Of a stretch of DNA of 64,000 bases, positions 50,414 through 58,828 are shown piece after piece; the stretch's first letter is position 1, and every line of letters begins with the position of its first letter. The notes under the pieces were generated by a model. That model worked only from the letters and a program-made list of their open reading frames with translations, ran no database searches and was not told the origin of the DNA. A program made the position numbers and the translations under genes. This DNA is from Streptomyces sp. RKAG293 (GTDB taxonomy: Bacteria > Actinomycetota > Actinomycetes > Streptomycetales > Streptomycetaceae), in NCBI RefSeq assembly GCF_023701745.1, contig NZ_JAJOZB010000001.1, forward strand, positions 1,302,001-1,366,000, written 5' to 3'.

Positions 50414-51277
50414 ATGACAGCGGTTCTCGCGCTCGCCACCAGCCTGCTCTGGGGGCTCGCCGACTTCGGAGGCGGGCTGCTCACCCGCCGGCTGCCTGCG
50501 CTCGTCGTGGTCGTCGCCTCGCAGATCGCCGCCGCCATCGTCCTCGGCGTCATCGTCGTGGCGACCGGGGCGTGGAGCGAGATCGGCCCGCAGCTCTGGT
50601 ACGCCGTCGCCGCCGGTGTCGTCGGACCCGTCGCGATGATCTGCTTCTACAAGGCCCTCGCCCAGGGCCCGATGGGTGTGGTCTCGCCGCTGGCCACCGT
50701 CGGCGTCGTGATACCGCTCGGCGTCGGGCTGACGCTCGGCGAACGCCCCGGGCTGCTGCAGTACGGCGGGATCGCGGTGGCCGTCGTCGGCGTCGTCCTG
50801 GCCGGCGGCCCGCAGCTGCGCGGCGCGCCCGTGCAGCGGCAGACGGTGCTGCTCACCCTCGTCGCCGCCTTCGGTTTCGGCTCGGTGTTCGCGCTGATCG
50901 CCGAGGCGTCATCGACGCTCACCGGACTGTTCCTCGCGCTCTTCGTCCAGCGGGTGTGCAACTCACTGGTCGGCGGAGCGGCGCTGGCCGTGGCCGTACG
51001 GCGTGACCCGGCCGCCGCCCCCGAAGGCGGCATGGCCGTGGTGTGGGCCGCCATGCCGGCGCTCACCCTGGTCGGCCTCGCGGACGTCGCGGCGAACGGC
51101 ACGTACTCGCTGGCCGCCCAGCACGGCCCGGTCACCGTCGCCGCGGTACTCGCCTCGCTCTACCCGGTGGTGACGGCGCTCGCCGCCCGGGGCTTCCTCA
51201 AGGAACGGCTGCTCGCGATCCAGGCGGCGGGCGCGGGACTCGCGATGGCCGGCACGATCCTGCTCGCGGCGGGATAG
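50414..51277 (+). CDS. EamA/DMT-family transporter
   Basis: The 287-residue protein has ten hydrophobic helices in two EamA repeats (ALATSLLWGLADFGGGLLTR at the start, LTLVAAFGFGSVFALIAEAS opening the second half) and ends in LLAIQAAGAGLAMAGTILLA. Substrate unknown. ATG 50414 (MTAVLAL) is used; GCGGGGGAAGT precedes it. It is divergent from the XRE-cupin regulator, so its expression is likely to respond to that regulator's ligand. It converges on the acyltransferase gene. Confidence 0.88.
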   Translation: MTAVLALATSLLWGLADFGGGLLTRRLPALVVVVASQIAAAIVLGVIVVATGAWSEIGPQLWYAVAAGVVGPVAMICFYKALAQGPMGVVSPLATVGVVIPLGVGLTLGERPGLLQYGGIAVAVVGVVLAGGPQLRGAPVQRQTVLLTLVAAFGFGSVFALIAEASSTLTGLFLALFVQRVCNSLVGGAALAVAVRRDPAAAPEGGMAVVWAAMPALTLVGLADVAANGTYSLAAQHGPVTVAAVLASLYPVVTALAARGFLKERLLAIQAAGAGLAMAGTILLAAG

Positions 51278-51296
51278 CCGGGCCGCGAGCAGGCCC

Positions 51297-52091
51297 TCAA
51301 ACCGCCGGATCCGGCGCGCGGTCCGCCCGGTCCGTCCGGTCGTCGAGTGTCCCCGGCCCGTCCTCGACCCCGGCGAGCGCCATCAGCTGCTCGGGGGTGA
51401 TCCCCTCGGGTATCGGCACCGGCGGCGGCGTCCGCAGCGGGGGCTGCCAGCCGGCCTCGGGGTCCCACCGGCGGACGATCCTGGCGGGAGCGCCCGCGAC
51501 CACCGCGTGATCGGGCACGTCCCCCCGCACCACCGCGCCGGCCGCGACCACCACATTGCGGCCCAGCCGGGCGCCGGGCAGGATGACCGCTCCCGTGCCC
51601 AGCCAGCTGCCGGACCCGATCTCGACGGGCGCCGAGCGCGGCCACTGCTTGCCGACCGGCTCGTGGGGGTCGTCGTAGGAGTGGTTGTCGCTGGTGACGT
51701 ACACATAGGGGCCGGCGAAGATGTTGTCGCCGAAGACCACCGGCGCCGAGGCCACCACGTGGCTGCCGCGGCCGAGCACCACGCCGTTGCCGAGCCGCAG
51801 GACCGGATCGGGGCCGAGGTCCAGGTCCGGCATCATGCCCGCGGTGAGGGTCACCTGCTCGCCCACCACGCAGTGCTCCCCGATCTCGATCCACTGCTCG
51901 CCGAAGACCGTGCCGAGCGGGAACGCCAGCCGCGAGCCCGTGCCGAAGCTGCGGAAGCGGTAGGGGCCGGGGCGCTGCGCGGTCACCGCGCCCGCGTTCT
52001 GCACCCACCGCCATCCACGGTGGACCAGACGGGAGGCGGTGCGGCGGCGCCAGGCCGCCCAGGAGGAGAACACGTTCTCGTTCTTCGGCAC
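51297..52091 (-). CDS. Left-handed beta-helix acyltransferase
   Basis: The 264-residue protein has hexapeptide repeats (IGEHCVVGEQVTL, LGNGVVLGRGSHVV, FGDNIFAGPYVYV, IGSGSWLGTGAVIL, LGRNVVVAAGAVV), ending VVAGAPARIVRRWDPEAGW, and a His (SDNHSYDDP) in the usual catalytic place. It is an acetyl- or acyltransferase of the LbH fold with unknown acceptor, of the type often placed near envelope or sugar genes. GTG 52091 is the start. It lies downstream of the NRPS operon, separated by a terminator. Confidence 0.88.
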   Translation of the reverse strand: MPKNENVFSSWAAWRRRTASRLVHRGWRWVQNAGAVTAQRPGPYRFRSFGTGSRLAFPLGTVFGEQWIEIGEHCVVGEQVTLTAGMMPDLDLGPDPVLRLGNGVVLGRGSHVVASAPVVFGDNIFAGPYVYVTSDNHSYDDPHEPVGKQWPRSAPVEIGSGSWLGTGAVILPGARLGRNVVVAAGAVVRGDVPDHAVVAGAPARIVRRWDPEAGWQPPLRTPPPVPIPEGITPEQLMALAGVEDGPGTLDDRTDRADRAPDPAV

Positions 52092-52169
52092 GGGATCACC
52101 GTATACGGTGCCGCCCGCCGGTGAAGTCCCGGATGTGAGGGCGCGTGCGAAGAGGGGATCCGGCCGTAC

Positions 52170-52201
52170 GGAGGAGCCGCGCGGACCGCCGCGGCTCCTC
52201 C
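52170..52201 (-). terminator. Terminator hairpin of the NRPS operon
   Basis: GGAGGAGCCGCG pairs with CGCGGCTCCTCC (12 bp) around an 8-nt loop, directly after the last NRPS stop codon at 52207 on the minus strand. Confidence 0.85.
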
Positions 52202-52206
52202 GGGTA

Positions 52207-55086
52207 TCAACGCCCGGCGGAGCCGGTCATCGCGGCGAGTACGGAGTGCCGGTCCTCGCCGGGCCGCTCGTCCAGCGCGGTGGCCAGCCGGCCGGAACCG
52301 TAGTGCCATCGGTGGTCGAGGTCCGGGTGCACCCGGTCGACCAGCCGGATCTCGCTGTCGCTGCCGAGAAGCCCCTTCAGCTCGGCGGCCAGCTCGGGCC
52401 AGCCGACATGTCCGCTCACCGCGTTGGCCACCCCGTGCACCGGGGTGCCCAGGCAGTCGGTGACCGCGCGCGCCAGGGCGGCGGCGTGCACCCATGGGGC
52501 GCCGTACCAGTCGTGGCCGGCGGTGCCAGGCCGCGGCAGGTCGATCGGCTCCCCGGCGAGGGCCGCCTGGTAGAGCAGCCCGGTCGCGCCCCAGCGCAGC
52601 TGGTCGCGCAACCGGTCGTGCGGACCCCAGACGATGGGCGAGCGCACGACGCTCGCCCCGCCCCGGCCGCCGGTGCCCGCCGCCCGCATCAGCAGCTGCT
52701 CGCAGTCGAGCTTCGCCTGCCCGTACGCGCTCAGCGGCCGCTCCGCCGCCGCTTCCTCGGCCACCCGCGGGCCGCTGGGCCGGCCGTAGGCGTCCACGCT
52801 GCTGACGAAGACGAACGGGCCGCGGTTCCAGGCCTCCACCATCGCGGCCATCGCCGCCACGTCCACCTCGGGACGGGTGAAGGTGCAGGCTGCGTGGATC
52901 ACCGCGTCCGCCCTCCCGACGGCGGCGCGCAGCCCGTCCAGGTCGGTCAGATCGCCCTCGACGACCTCCACGCCCTCCCCCGCGACCAGGTGTGCCGACT
53001 CGGGCCGGGACAGCGCCAGCACCGGCCGTCCCCTGGCGGCCAGTTCGCGCAGGACGAAGGCGCCGACACCGCCGGTGCCGCCGGTCACCAGGACCGTGCC
53101 CTCACGGGTCCGCCGGGTGCGGGTCGCCGGTGTGCCGGTCGCGGCCGCCAGCCGTTCCCGTTCTGTCTCCCGCGCGTCCAGCAGCGTCGCGATCGCTCGC
53201 GGAGTGCGGTGCTCCATGACGTCCAGGCCGGTCAGCGGCAGCTTGAGTCCGGTGCGCAGCCGCTCGGCGAGCTGAACGGCGATCAGCGAGTGGCCGCCGA
53301 GTACGAAGAAGTCGTCGTCAGCGCCGGGGACGCGGCCCAGCAGCGCCGTGAACGCCGCCGTCACCGCGTCGGCACGGACGCCGCTCGGTGCGGGCGCGGG
53401 CGGGGCGCCGGGCAGCCGGGCCGTGTCCAGGGTGCCGTCGGCGGTACGGGGCATCGCGTCCAGCAACGTCACTGCTGCCGGGACGAGTTCACGGCTCAGG
53501 CCGGCCCGCAGGTGCGAGCGGAGTTCGACGGGCGAGGGCCCGCCGGTCCCGCGCAGGACGGCGTAGGCCAGCAGCGGTCCGCCGGCCGGGGCCGGCACGG
53601 CGGCGTCGGCCACCAACGGGTGTGCGTGCAGCAGCACTTCCGCCGGATGACCGTCGGTGGCCGGGGTGCCGGCGGCCGGGAGAACCGGCGGACCGCCGGG
53701 CAGCCGGGACAGCCGGAGCTCCGGGTCTGCGGCGACCGCGGCCAGCAGTCCGGCGAAGCCGTCCGCCAGCCGCTCCCCCGCCGCGTCGTCGAGGGCGGCC
53801 CGGCCGTACTGGACCAGGCCGGTGGGACAACCGGTGTCGGACAGGCCGAACGACAGGTCGAACTTGGCCTCGCCGAGCGCCACGTCGACCGGTTCCGCGG
53901 CCAGACCGGGCAGCCGGAGCGCGGTGGGCTCGCCCAGCACATCGGCGGTGACCCGGACCAGCGGTGTGCCGTCGGCGTCCCGGGCGGCGGCGCCGAGCCG
54001 CTCCAGGACCAGGTCGAACGGCACGTCACGGTACTGCTGTGCCTCCAGCAGGGCATCCCGCACCCGGTCCACCAGCGTCCCGAACTCCGGGTCGCCTGAC
54101 AGCTCCACCCGGATGGGCAGGGTGTTGACGCACAGACCGACCAGGCCGCGCATGGCGGCGCCCTCGCGGTGGGTGCCGGCGCAGCCGATCACCAGGTCGT
54201 CCTCGCCGGTGAAGCGGTGCAGTGCGGCGAAGGCGGCGGCGAGGGCCACGGTGAACAGGGTGGCCCGGTGCCGCAGGCCCAGCTCGCGCAGAGCGGGCAG
54301 CACCTCCTCGTCCAGCGGCGTGCTGTGCACGGCGGCGGGCCGTGCGGTCAGGTCGGCGGCGGGCAGCGCGGGGCGGGGCAGGCGCAGCGGGGCGGCGCCC
54401 GCCAGCCGGTGCGTCCAGTGCGCGAGCCCTTCGTCGAGCCGGCCGGCCGCCGCGTGCTCGCGGACCGCGAAGTCCGCGTACTGCGGCGGCCGGGTCAGCT
54501 CGCACGGGGTCCCGCCGACGGCCGCCGCGTACAGCTCGGCCAGTTCGGCAGCGACGGTCTCCAACGACCCGCCGTCGATGCTGATGTGATGGAACGTCAC
54601 CAATACGGTGTGGTCCTGCGGACCGTGCCGCAGCGCCAGGGCGCGCGGCAGGGGGCCGGCGGCGAGGTCGAACGGTCGGCGTGCCTCCTCGGCGAGGGCG
54701 GACAGGCCGTCACCGACGGCGTCGATCACCGGCACGGCGATCGCGTCCGGTGCGGGAAGCGTCTCCTGGTACGGCTCGTCGCCGTGCTGCCCGTAGCGCG
54801 TGCGCAGGATCTCGTGGCGCTGGACGAGCGTGGTCAGCGCGGTGCCCAGGGCGTCCAGGTCGAGCGGCCCGCGCAGCCGGGTGGCGAACGGCACGCTGTA
54901 CAGCGAGCCGCCCTGGCCGAGCCGGTCCATCAGCCACATGCGGCGCTGGGCGTGGGACAGCGGTGTGGGCCCCTGGCCACGGGCGGCGGGCGCCGGTTCG
55001 GCCGGGCGGGCGTTCTTACGGGCGCGGGCCCGGCGCAGCAGCTCTTCCTGCAGGGCGGCGGAGCTGGGGTGGGTGTCAGTGGCCAT
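52207..55086 (-). CDS. NRPS: condensation - vestigial A C-terminal subdomain - PCP - SDR
   Basis: The 959-residue protein has a C domain (about 35-470) with a full active-site motif FHHISIDGG (His166-Asp171). Residues about 490-575 look like only the small C-terminal subdomain of an adenylation domain (ELRSHLRAGLSRELVPAAVT, LLDAMPRTADGTLDTARL), where the usual NGKVDR lysine is replaced by Thr. A PCP follows (DDFFVLGGHSLIAVQL, Ser attachment site), and from about 672 to the end a short-chain dehydrogenase/epimerase domain with VTGGTGGVGAF, VSSVDAYG and SAYGQAKLD (Tyr-x-x-x-Lys). No thioesterase is present, so the SDR domain may release or modify the chain. The gene overlaps the upstream A-PCP gene by 11 bp. 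Confidence 0.88.
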   Translation of the reverse strand: MATDTHPSSAALQEELLRRARARKNARPAEPAPAARGQGPTPLSHAQRRMWLMDRLGQGGSLYSVPFATRLRGPLDLDALGTALTTLVQRHEILRTRYGQHGDEPYQETLPAPDAIAVPVIDAVGDGLSALAEEARRPFDLAAGPLPRALALRHGPQDHTVLVTFHHISIDGGSLETVAAELAELYAAAVGGTPCELTRPPQYADFAVREHAAAGRLDEGLAHWTHRLAGAAPLRLPRPALPAADLTARPAAVHSTPLDEEVLPALRELGLRHRATLFTVALAAAFAALHRFTGEDDLVIGCAGTHREGAAMRGLVGLCVNTLPIRVELSGDPEFGTLVDRVRDALLEAQQYRDVPFDLVLERLGAAARDADGTPLVRVTADVLGEPTALRLPGLAAEPVDVALGEAKFDLSFGLSDTGCPTGLVQYGRAALDDAAGERLADGFAGLLAAVAADPELRLSRLPGGPPVLPAAGTPATDGHPAEVLLHAHPLVADAAVPAPAGGPLLAYAVLRGTGGPSPVELRSHLRAGLSRELVPAAVTLLDAMPRTADGTLDTARLPGAPPAPAPSGVRADAVTAAFTALLGRVPGADDDFFVLGGHSLIAVQLAERLRTGLKLPLTGLDVMEHRTPRAIATLLDARETERERLAAATGTPATRTRRTREGTVLVTGGTGGVGAFVLRELAARGRPVLALSRPESAHLVAGEGVEVVEGDLTDLDGLRAAVGRADAVIHAACTFTRPEVDVAAMAAMVEAWNRGPFVFVSSVDAYGRPSGPRVAEEAAAERPLSAYGQAKLDCEQLLMRAAGTGGRGGASVVRSPIVWGPHDRLRDQLRWGATGLLYQAALAGEPIDLPRPGTAGHDWYGAPWVHAAALARAVTDCLGTPVHGVANAVSGHVGWPELAAELKGLLGSDSEIRLVDRVHPDLDHRWHYGSGRLATALDERPGEDRHSVLAAMTGSAGR

Positions 55087-56857
55087 CGGTGTCCTCCGGC
55101 GCGTCGGGGTGGAGGTCGCTGTGGTTGGCCAGCAGGGCGCGTTCGACGAGCGCGGCGTGGCCGGCGACGGTGGGAGCGGCGAAGAAGTCGGGCAGCGACA
55201 GCGTCACTCCCAGCTCCTCGCGCAGGTCGTCCGTGACGATCAGCGCGAGGAGGGAGTGGCCGCCGTAGGCGATGAAGTCGGCGTCCGCCCGGGCCACTTC
55301 GCAGCCGAGTGCGTGGCTCCACACCTCGGCGACGGCCTGCTGGAGCGGGGTCAGCGGCTCCGCACGGTCCTCGGTGGCGGTGACGCCGCGCAGGTCGGCG
55401 AGCGCACGGCGGTCGACCTTCCCGGACACGGTCAGCGGGAGCCGTTCGACGAAGGTCAGCTCGTCCGGGACGAGGTGCGCGGGCAGTTGTTCGGCGAGCC
55501 GGGTCCGCAGGGTCTCGGCGCGGGGCACGGGTCCGGGCGCCGCCACCACGAAGGCGGCCAGCCGGGCGTCGTCCGCCGCGGGCCGCCGTACGGTGACGGC
55601 GGCGTCGTCCACCTCGGGCTGCTCGCGCAGCAGGTGTTCGATCTCGCCCGGTTCGATCCGGAAGCCGCGCACCTTGACCTGGTCGTCGGCACGGCCGTGG
55701 AACTCCAGCACGCCGTCCTGGCGGCACGAGACCAGATCGCCGGTGCGGTAGAGCCGGCCCAGCGAGGCGTGCTCCACGAACCGCTCGGCGGTCAGCTCCG
55801 GTCGTCCGGCGTAGCCGTTCGCGAGCCGACTGCCGCCGATCCACAGCTCACCGCGTGCACCGTCCGCGACCGGCCGGCCCGCCTCGTCCAGCACATGGGC
55901 CGTGGCTCCCGCGCACGGGCGGCCGATCGGCACCGGTCCTTCGCAGTCCGCGTCGGTGACGCGGTGGGTGGTGGCGAAGGTGGTCGTCTCGGTCGGGCCG
56001 TAGCCGTTGACCAGTTCCAGCCAGGGGAACGCGCGCAGTACCGCGCGGGCCTGCTGGGCGGCCATCGCCTCACCGCCCACGACGACGGTGCGGAGCACCG
56101 AGAACAGCCGGGAGCGGCGGGCGGCGAGCTGGTGGAACAGTGCGGTCGTGAAGAAGGCGACGGTCACGCCGTACCGCTCGACGTGCTGCGCGAGGTCCTC
56201 GAACGACGGCCGCTCGGTGGTGCACACCACGACGGAGGCGCCGTTGGCGAGGGCCGCCCACACCTCGAAGGTCGAGGCGTCGAACGTCGTCGGCGAGTGG
56301 AACAGCACCCGGTCCCGGGCGGTGACGGTGACGTAACCCGGGTCGGTGACGAGTCCGGCGATGCCGCCGTGCGTGACGGTCACGCCCTTGGGCAGGCCGG
56401 TGGAGCCCGAGGTGAACAGGACGAGCGCCGTCGCGTCCGGGCCGGTGTCGGCGGCGGGTATCTCCTCGCCGGACAGCAGCGGGTCCTCGGGCAGCGCCAG
56501 CGTCACTCCGGTACCGGAAGCGGACGCGAGCAGCTTGCTGTCGCCGACGGTCAGCGTCGTCCCGGAGTCGGCGAGCATCGCCTCGATACGGGGGCGCGGG
56601 TGCGCCGGGTCGAGCGGTACGCAGGCCGCGCCCACCCACCACAGGGCGAGCTGGGTGACCAGGGTGCGGGCCGAGCGCGGCATCAGCAGCGCCACCCGGT
56701 CGCCGGGGCGCACCCCGTAGGTGTGCAGGTGCGCGGCCAGACAGCGGGCGGAGGTCACGAGCTGCCGGTACGTCAGGGTGGTGTCGCCGTCGATCACGGC
56801 CAGCGCGTGCGGGGTCCGTTCGGCGTGCCGGGCCACCAGGGCGGGCAGGGCGGTCAC
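55076..56857 (-). CDS. NRPS: adenylation - PCP didomain (valine-like code)
   Basis: The 593-residue protein has a complete A domain (about 1-505; A3 LFTSGSTGLPKGVTVTHGG, A5 NGYGPTETTTFATT, A7 RLYRTGDLV, A10 VSGKVDRRAL) and a PCP (DFIAYGGHSLLALIV). Reading the ten pocket positions by eye against the GrsA scheme gives D-A-F-F-V-G-G-T-F-K, eight of ten identical to the DAFWIGGTFK valine code I remember, so valine or a similar branched residue is the best guess. No C domain is attached; the upstream and downstream proteins must provide one in trans. Confidence 0.87.
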   Translation of the reverse strand: MTALPALVARHAERTPHALAVIDGDTTLTYRQLVTSARCLAAHLHTYGVRPGDRVALLMPRSARTLVTQLALWWVGAACVPLDPAHPRPRIEAMLADSGTTLTVGDSKLLASASGTGVTLALPEDPLLSGEEIPAADTGPDATALVLFTSGSTGLPKGVTVTHGGIAGLVTDPGYVTVTARDRVLFHSPTTFDASTFEVWAALANGASVVVCTTERPSFEDLAQHVERYGVTVAFFTTALFHQLAARRSRLFSVLRTVVVGGEAMAAQQARAVLRAFPWLELVNGYGPTETTTFATTHRVTDADCEGPVPIGRPCAGATAHVLDEAGRPVADGARGELWIGGSRLANGYAGRPELTAERFVEHASLGRLYRTGDLVSCRQDGVLEFHGRADDQVKVRGFRIEPGEIEHLLREQPEVDDAAVTVRRPAADDARLAAFVVAAPGPVPRAETLRTRLAEQLPAHLVPDELTFVERLPLTVSGKVDRRALADLRGVTATEDRAEPLTPLQQAVAEVWSHALGCEVARADADFIAYGGHSLLALIVTDDLREELGVTLSLPDFFAAPTVAGHAALVERALLANHSDLHPDAPEDTDGH

Positions 56858-56923
56858 GGGGTTGTCCTTCCGGTCGTCGGGGTCTTCCGGACGTCGGGGA
56901 TCCGCGGGGAGGAGGCCGTCATC

Positions 56924-58828
56924 TCAGACCACCGCCGGTGACGCGGCCGCGCGGCGCTTGTCGAGCACGGCGGCCACCGCGCGGAGGTCCGGCTGCCGCA
57001 GCACCTCGGGTGCGCGCAGCCTGGTGCCCGTCTCGCGCTCGATGGCGGCCAGCAGCCGGGCCGCGATGATCGAGGTGCCGCCCACCGAAGTGAAGGCGTC
57101 CTCCAGCGCGGCGTCCGGGCGGTCGAGCAGGTCGCGGACCACCCGCAGGACGAGCCGTTCGCTGTCCGTCGCGGTGTCGTCCGGAGCGACAGTGCCGGCG
57201 GTCGGGCCGGACGCGGCCACCTCACCGGCGAGCAGCGCGGCGCGGTCCACCTTGCCGTTGGCGTCCAGCGGGAAGGCCTCGACGATCCGTACGGTCGAGG
57301 GGACCGCCTGCTCGGGCAGCCAGACCCGGACCGCCGACAGCAGGGCGTCCGCGGTCGGGGCGGCGCCGGCCGACGGCAGCACGAACGCCACCAGCCGGGT
57401 GCGGCCGTCGGCGGAGCGGGGCGCGGTCACGACCGCGCTGCGTACGTCCGGGTCGTGCTCGAACGCGGCCTCCACCTCGGCCGGTTCGATCCGCACACCG
57501 CTGATCTTCACCTGGTCGTCGAGCCGGCCGAGGAATTCCAACCGCCCGTCGTCCAGCATCCGCACCCGGTCCCCGGTGCGGTAGAAACGGTCAACGCCCG
57601 GTGCGTCCAGCCCCTCGGGCGGTGCGGTGAAGCGCCGGGCCGTGAGCTCCGGGTCCAGATAGCCGATCGCCAGACAGGCGCCGCCGATGACCAGTTCCCC
57701 CGTCTCGCCGCGGGCGGCGATGCGACCGTCCTGGCCCGCGACGACCACCGTGGTGCCGGGCAGCGGGGAGCCGATCGGCGGCGCGGTCGCGTCGTCCGGC
57801 TCGTTGTCGGTGGGCCGCATGGCGTGCGTGGTGGTGATCACGGTGGCCTCGGCCGGCCCGTAGGCGTTGTGGACGGTGGCGGTCACGTCCTGGCCGGGCC
57901 TGCGGCGCATCCGGTCGCCGCCGACGACGAGATGACGCAGTGGCAGATCCTGCGGCCAGGGCCGGTCCAGCACCGGCTCCGCCATCGGGGTGGCCGCGAC
58001 ACAGACGGTCACCCCGGCGTCCCGCCACCAGTCCGTGAGCTCGGCGGGGTCCCAGCGGACCGCGTCGGGAGCGGGCACCAGCGCGGCACCCGAGGTCAGT
58101 CCGGCCCACAGCTCCAGTACGTGCGGGTCGAACGCGACGCCGATCAGCAGGGACTGCCGGTCGCCGGGGGCCAGGCCGGTCTCGGCGCGGTACCAGTCGA
58201 GCAGCGTGGCCAGGGCGGGCTCCGCCACGGCGAGCGTCTTGGGGCGGCCGGTGGATCCGGAGGTCAGTACGGCGTAGAACGCCTCCGGCGGTGCCGGGCG
58301 GGCGCCGGCCGCGGGCGGGGCGAAGGCGGCGACGACCGTGGCCGCGGCGTTCGTTCCCTCAGCGGGCAGCGGCAGTTCGATCCGCTCGGCGGCCTGGTGG
58401 TGCGCGGGCAGTACGGCGGGGTCGCCGATCAGGCAGACCACCGCGACGTCCTCGGTGACCGCCCCGATGCGGCGCTCTCCGGGGCGGGGGCCCAGCGGCA
58501 GATAGACCGCGCCGAGCCGGGCCAGCGCGATCGCGGTGACGGCGAGCGCGGCCGAACGGTCCAGGCAGACACCGACGATGTCGCCGGGACGTACCCGGCC
58601 GTCGAGTGCGCGGACGAGTTCATCGGCCGCCTCGTCCAGCTGCCGGTAGCTCCAGGTGTGGCCGCCGTCCACCACGGCGGGGGCCTGCGGGGAGCTGCGG
58701 ACCCAGTCCTCGTAGCGGGAGAGCACGCCGGAGGCGGCGGTCGCGGGGAGCGCCGCGCCGTGGGCCACGCTTGGCCGGGTGGTCAGCGTGTCGGTGGTCA
58801 TGTCGGTGATCAGGGTGTTCGTCATCAC
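56924..58828 (-). CDS. NRPS: adenylation - PCP didomain (code unassigned)
   Basis: The 634-residue protein has an A domain (A3 AVLTSGSTGRPKTLAV, A5 NAYGPAEATVITTT, A7 RFYRTGDRV, A10 DANGKVDRAAL) and a PCP with the variant attachment motif FTSVGGTSIIAARL (GGTS instead of GGHS). Pocket residues read by eye are about D-P-L-V-V-G-A-V-I-K, which I do not match to a known substrate. The N-terminal 35 residues are a Thr/Ala-rich leader. Its ATG overlaps the stop of the C-A-PCP gene (ATGA), so translation is coupled. As in the next protein, no C domain is attached. Confidence 0.86.
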   Translation of the reverse strand: MMTNTLITDMTTDTLTTRPSVAHGAALPATAASGVLSRYEDWVRSSPQAPAVVDGGHTWSYRQLDEAADELVRALDGRVRPGDIVGVCLDRSAALAVTAIALARLGAVYLPLGPRPGERRIGAVTEDVAVVCLIGDPAVLPAHHQAAERIELPLPAEGTNAAATVVAAFAPPAAGARPAPPEAFYAVLTSGSTGRPKTLAVAEPALATLLDWYRAETGLAPGDRQSLLIGVAFDPHVLELWAGLTSGAALVPAPDAVRWDPAELTDWWRDAGVTVCVAATPMAEPVLDRPWPQDLPLRHLVVGGDRMRRRPGQDVTATVHNAYGPAEATVITTTHAMRPTDNEPDDATAPPIGSPLPGTTVVVAGQDGRIAARGETGELVIGGACLAIGYLDPELTARRFTAPPEGLDAPGVDRFYRTGDRVRMLDDGRLEFLGRLDDQVKISGVRIEPAEVEAAFEHDPDVRSAVVTAPRSADGRTRLVAFVLPSAGAAPTADALLSAVRVWLPEQAVPSTVRIVEAFPLDANGKVDRAALLAGEVAASGPTAGTVAPDDTATDSERLVLRVVRDLLDRPDAALEDAFTSVGGTSIIAARLLAAIERETGTRLRAPEVLRQPDLRAVAAVLDKRRAAASPAVV

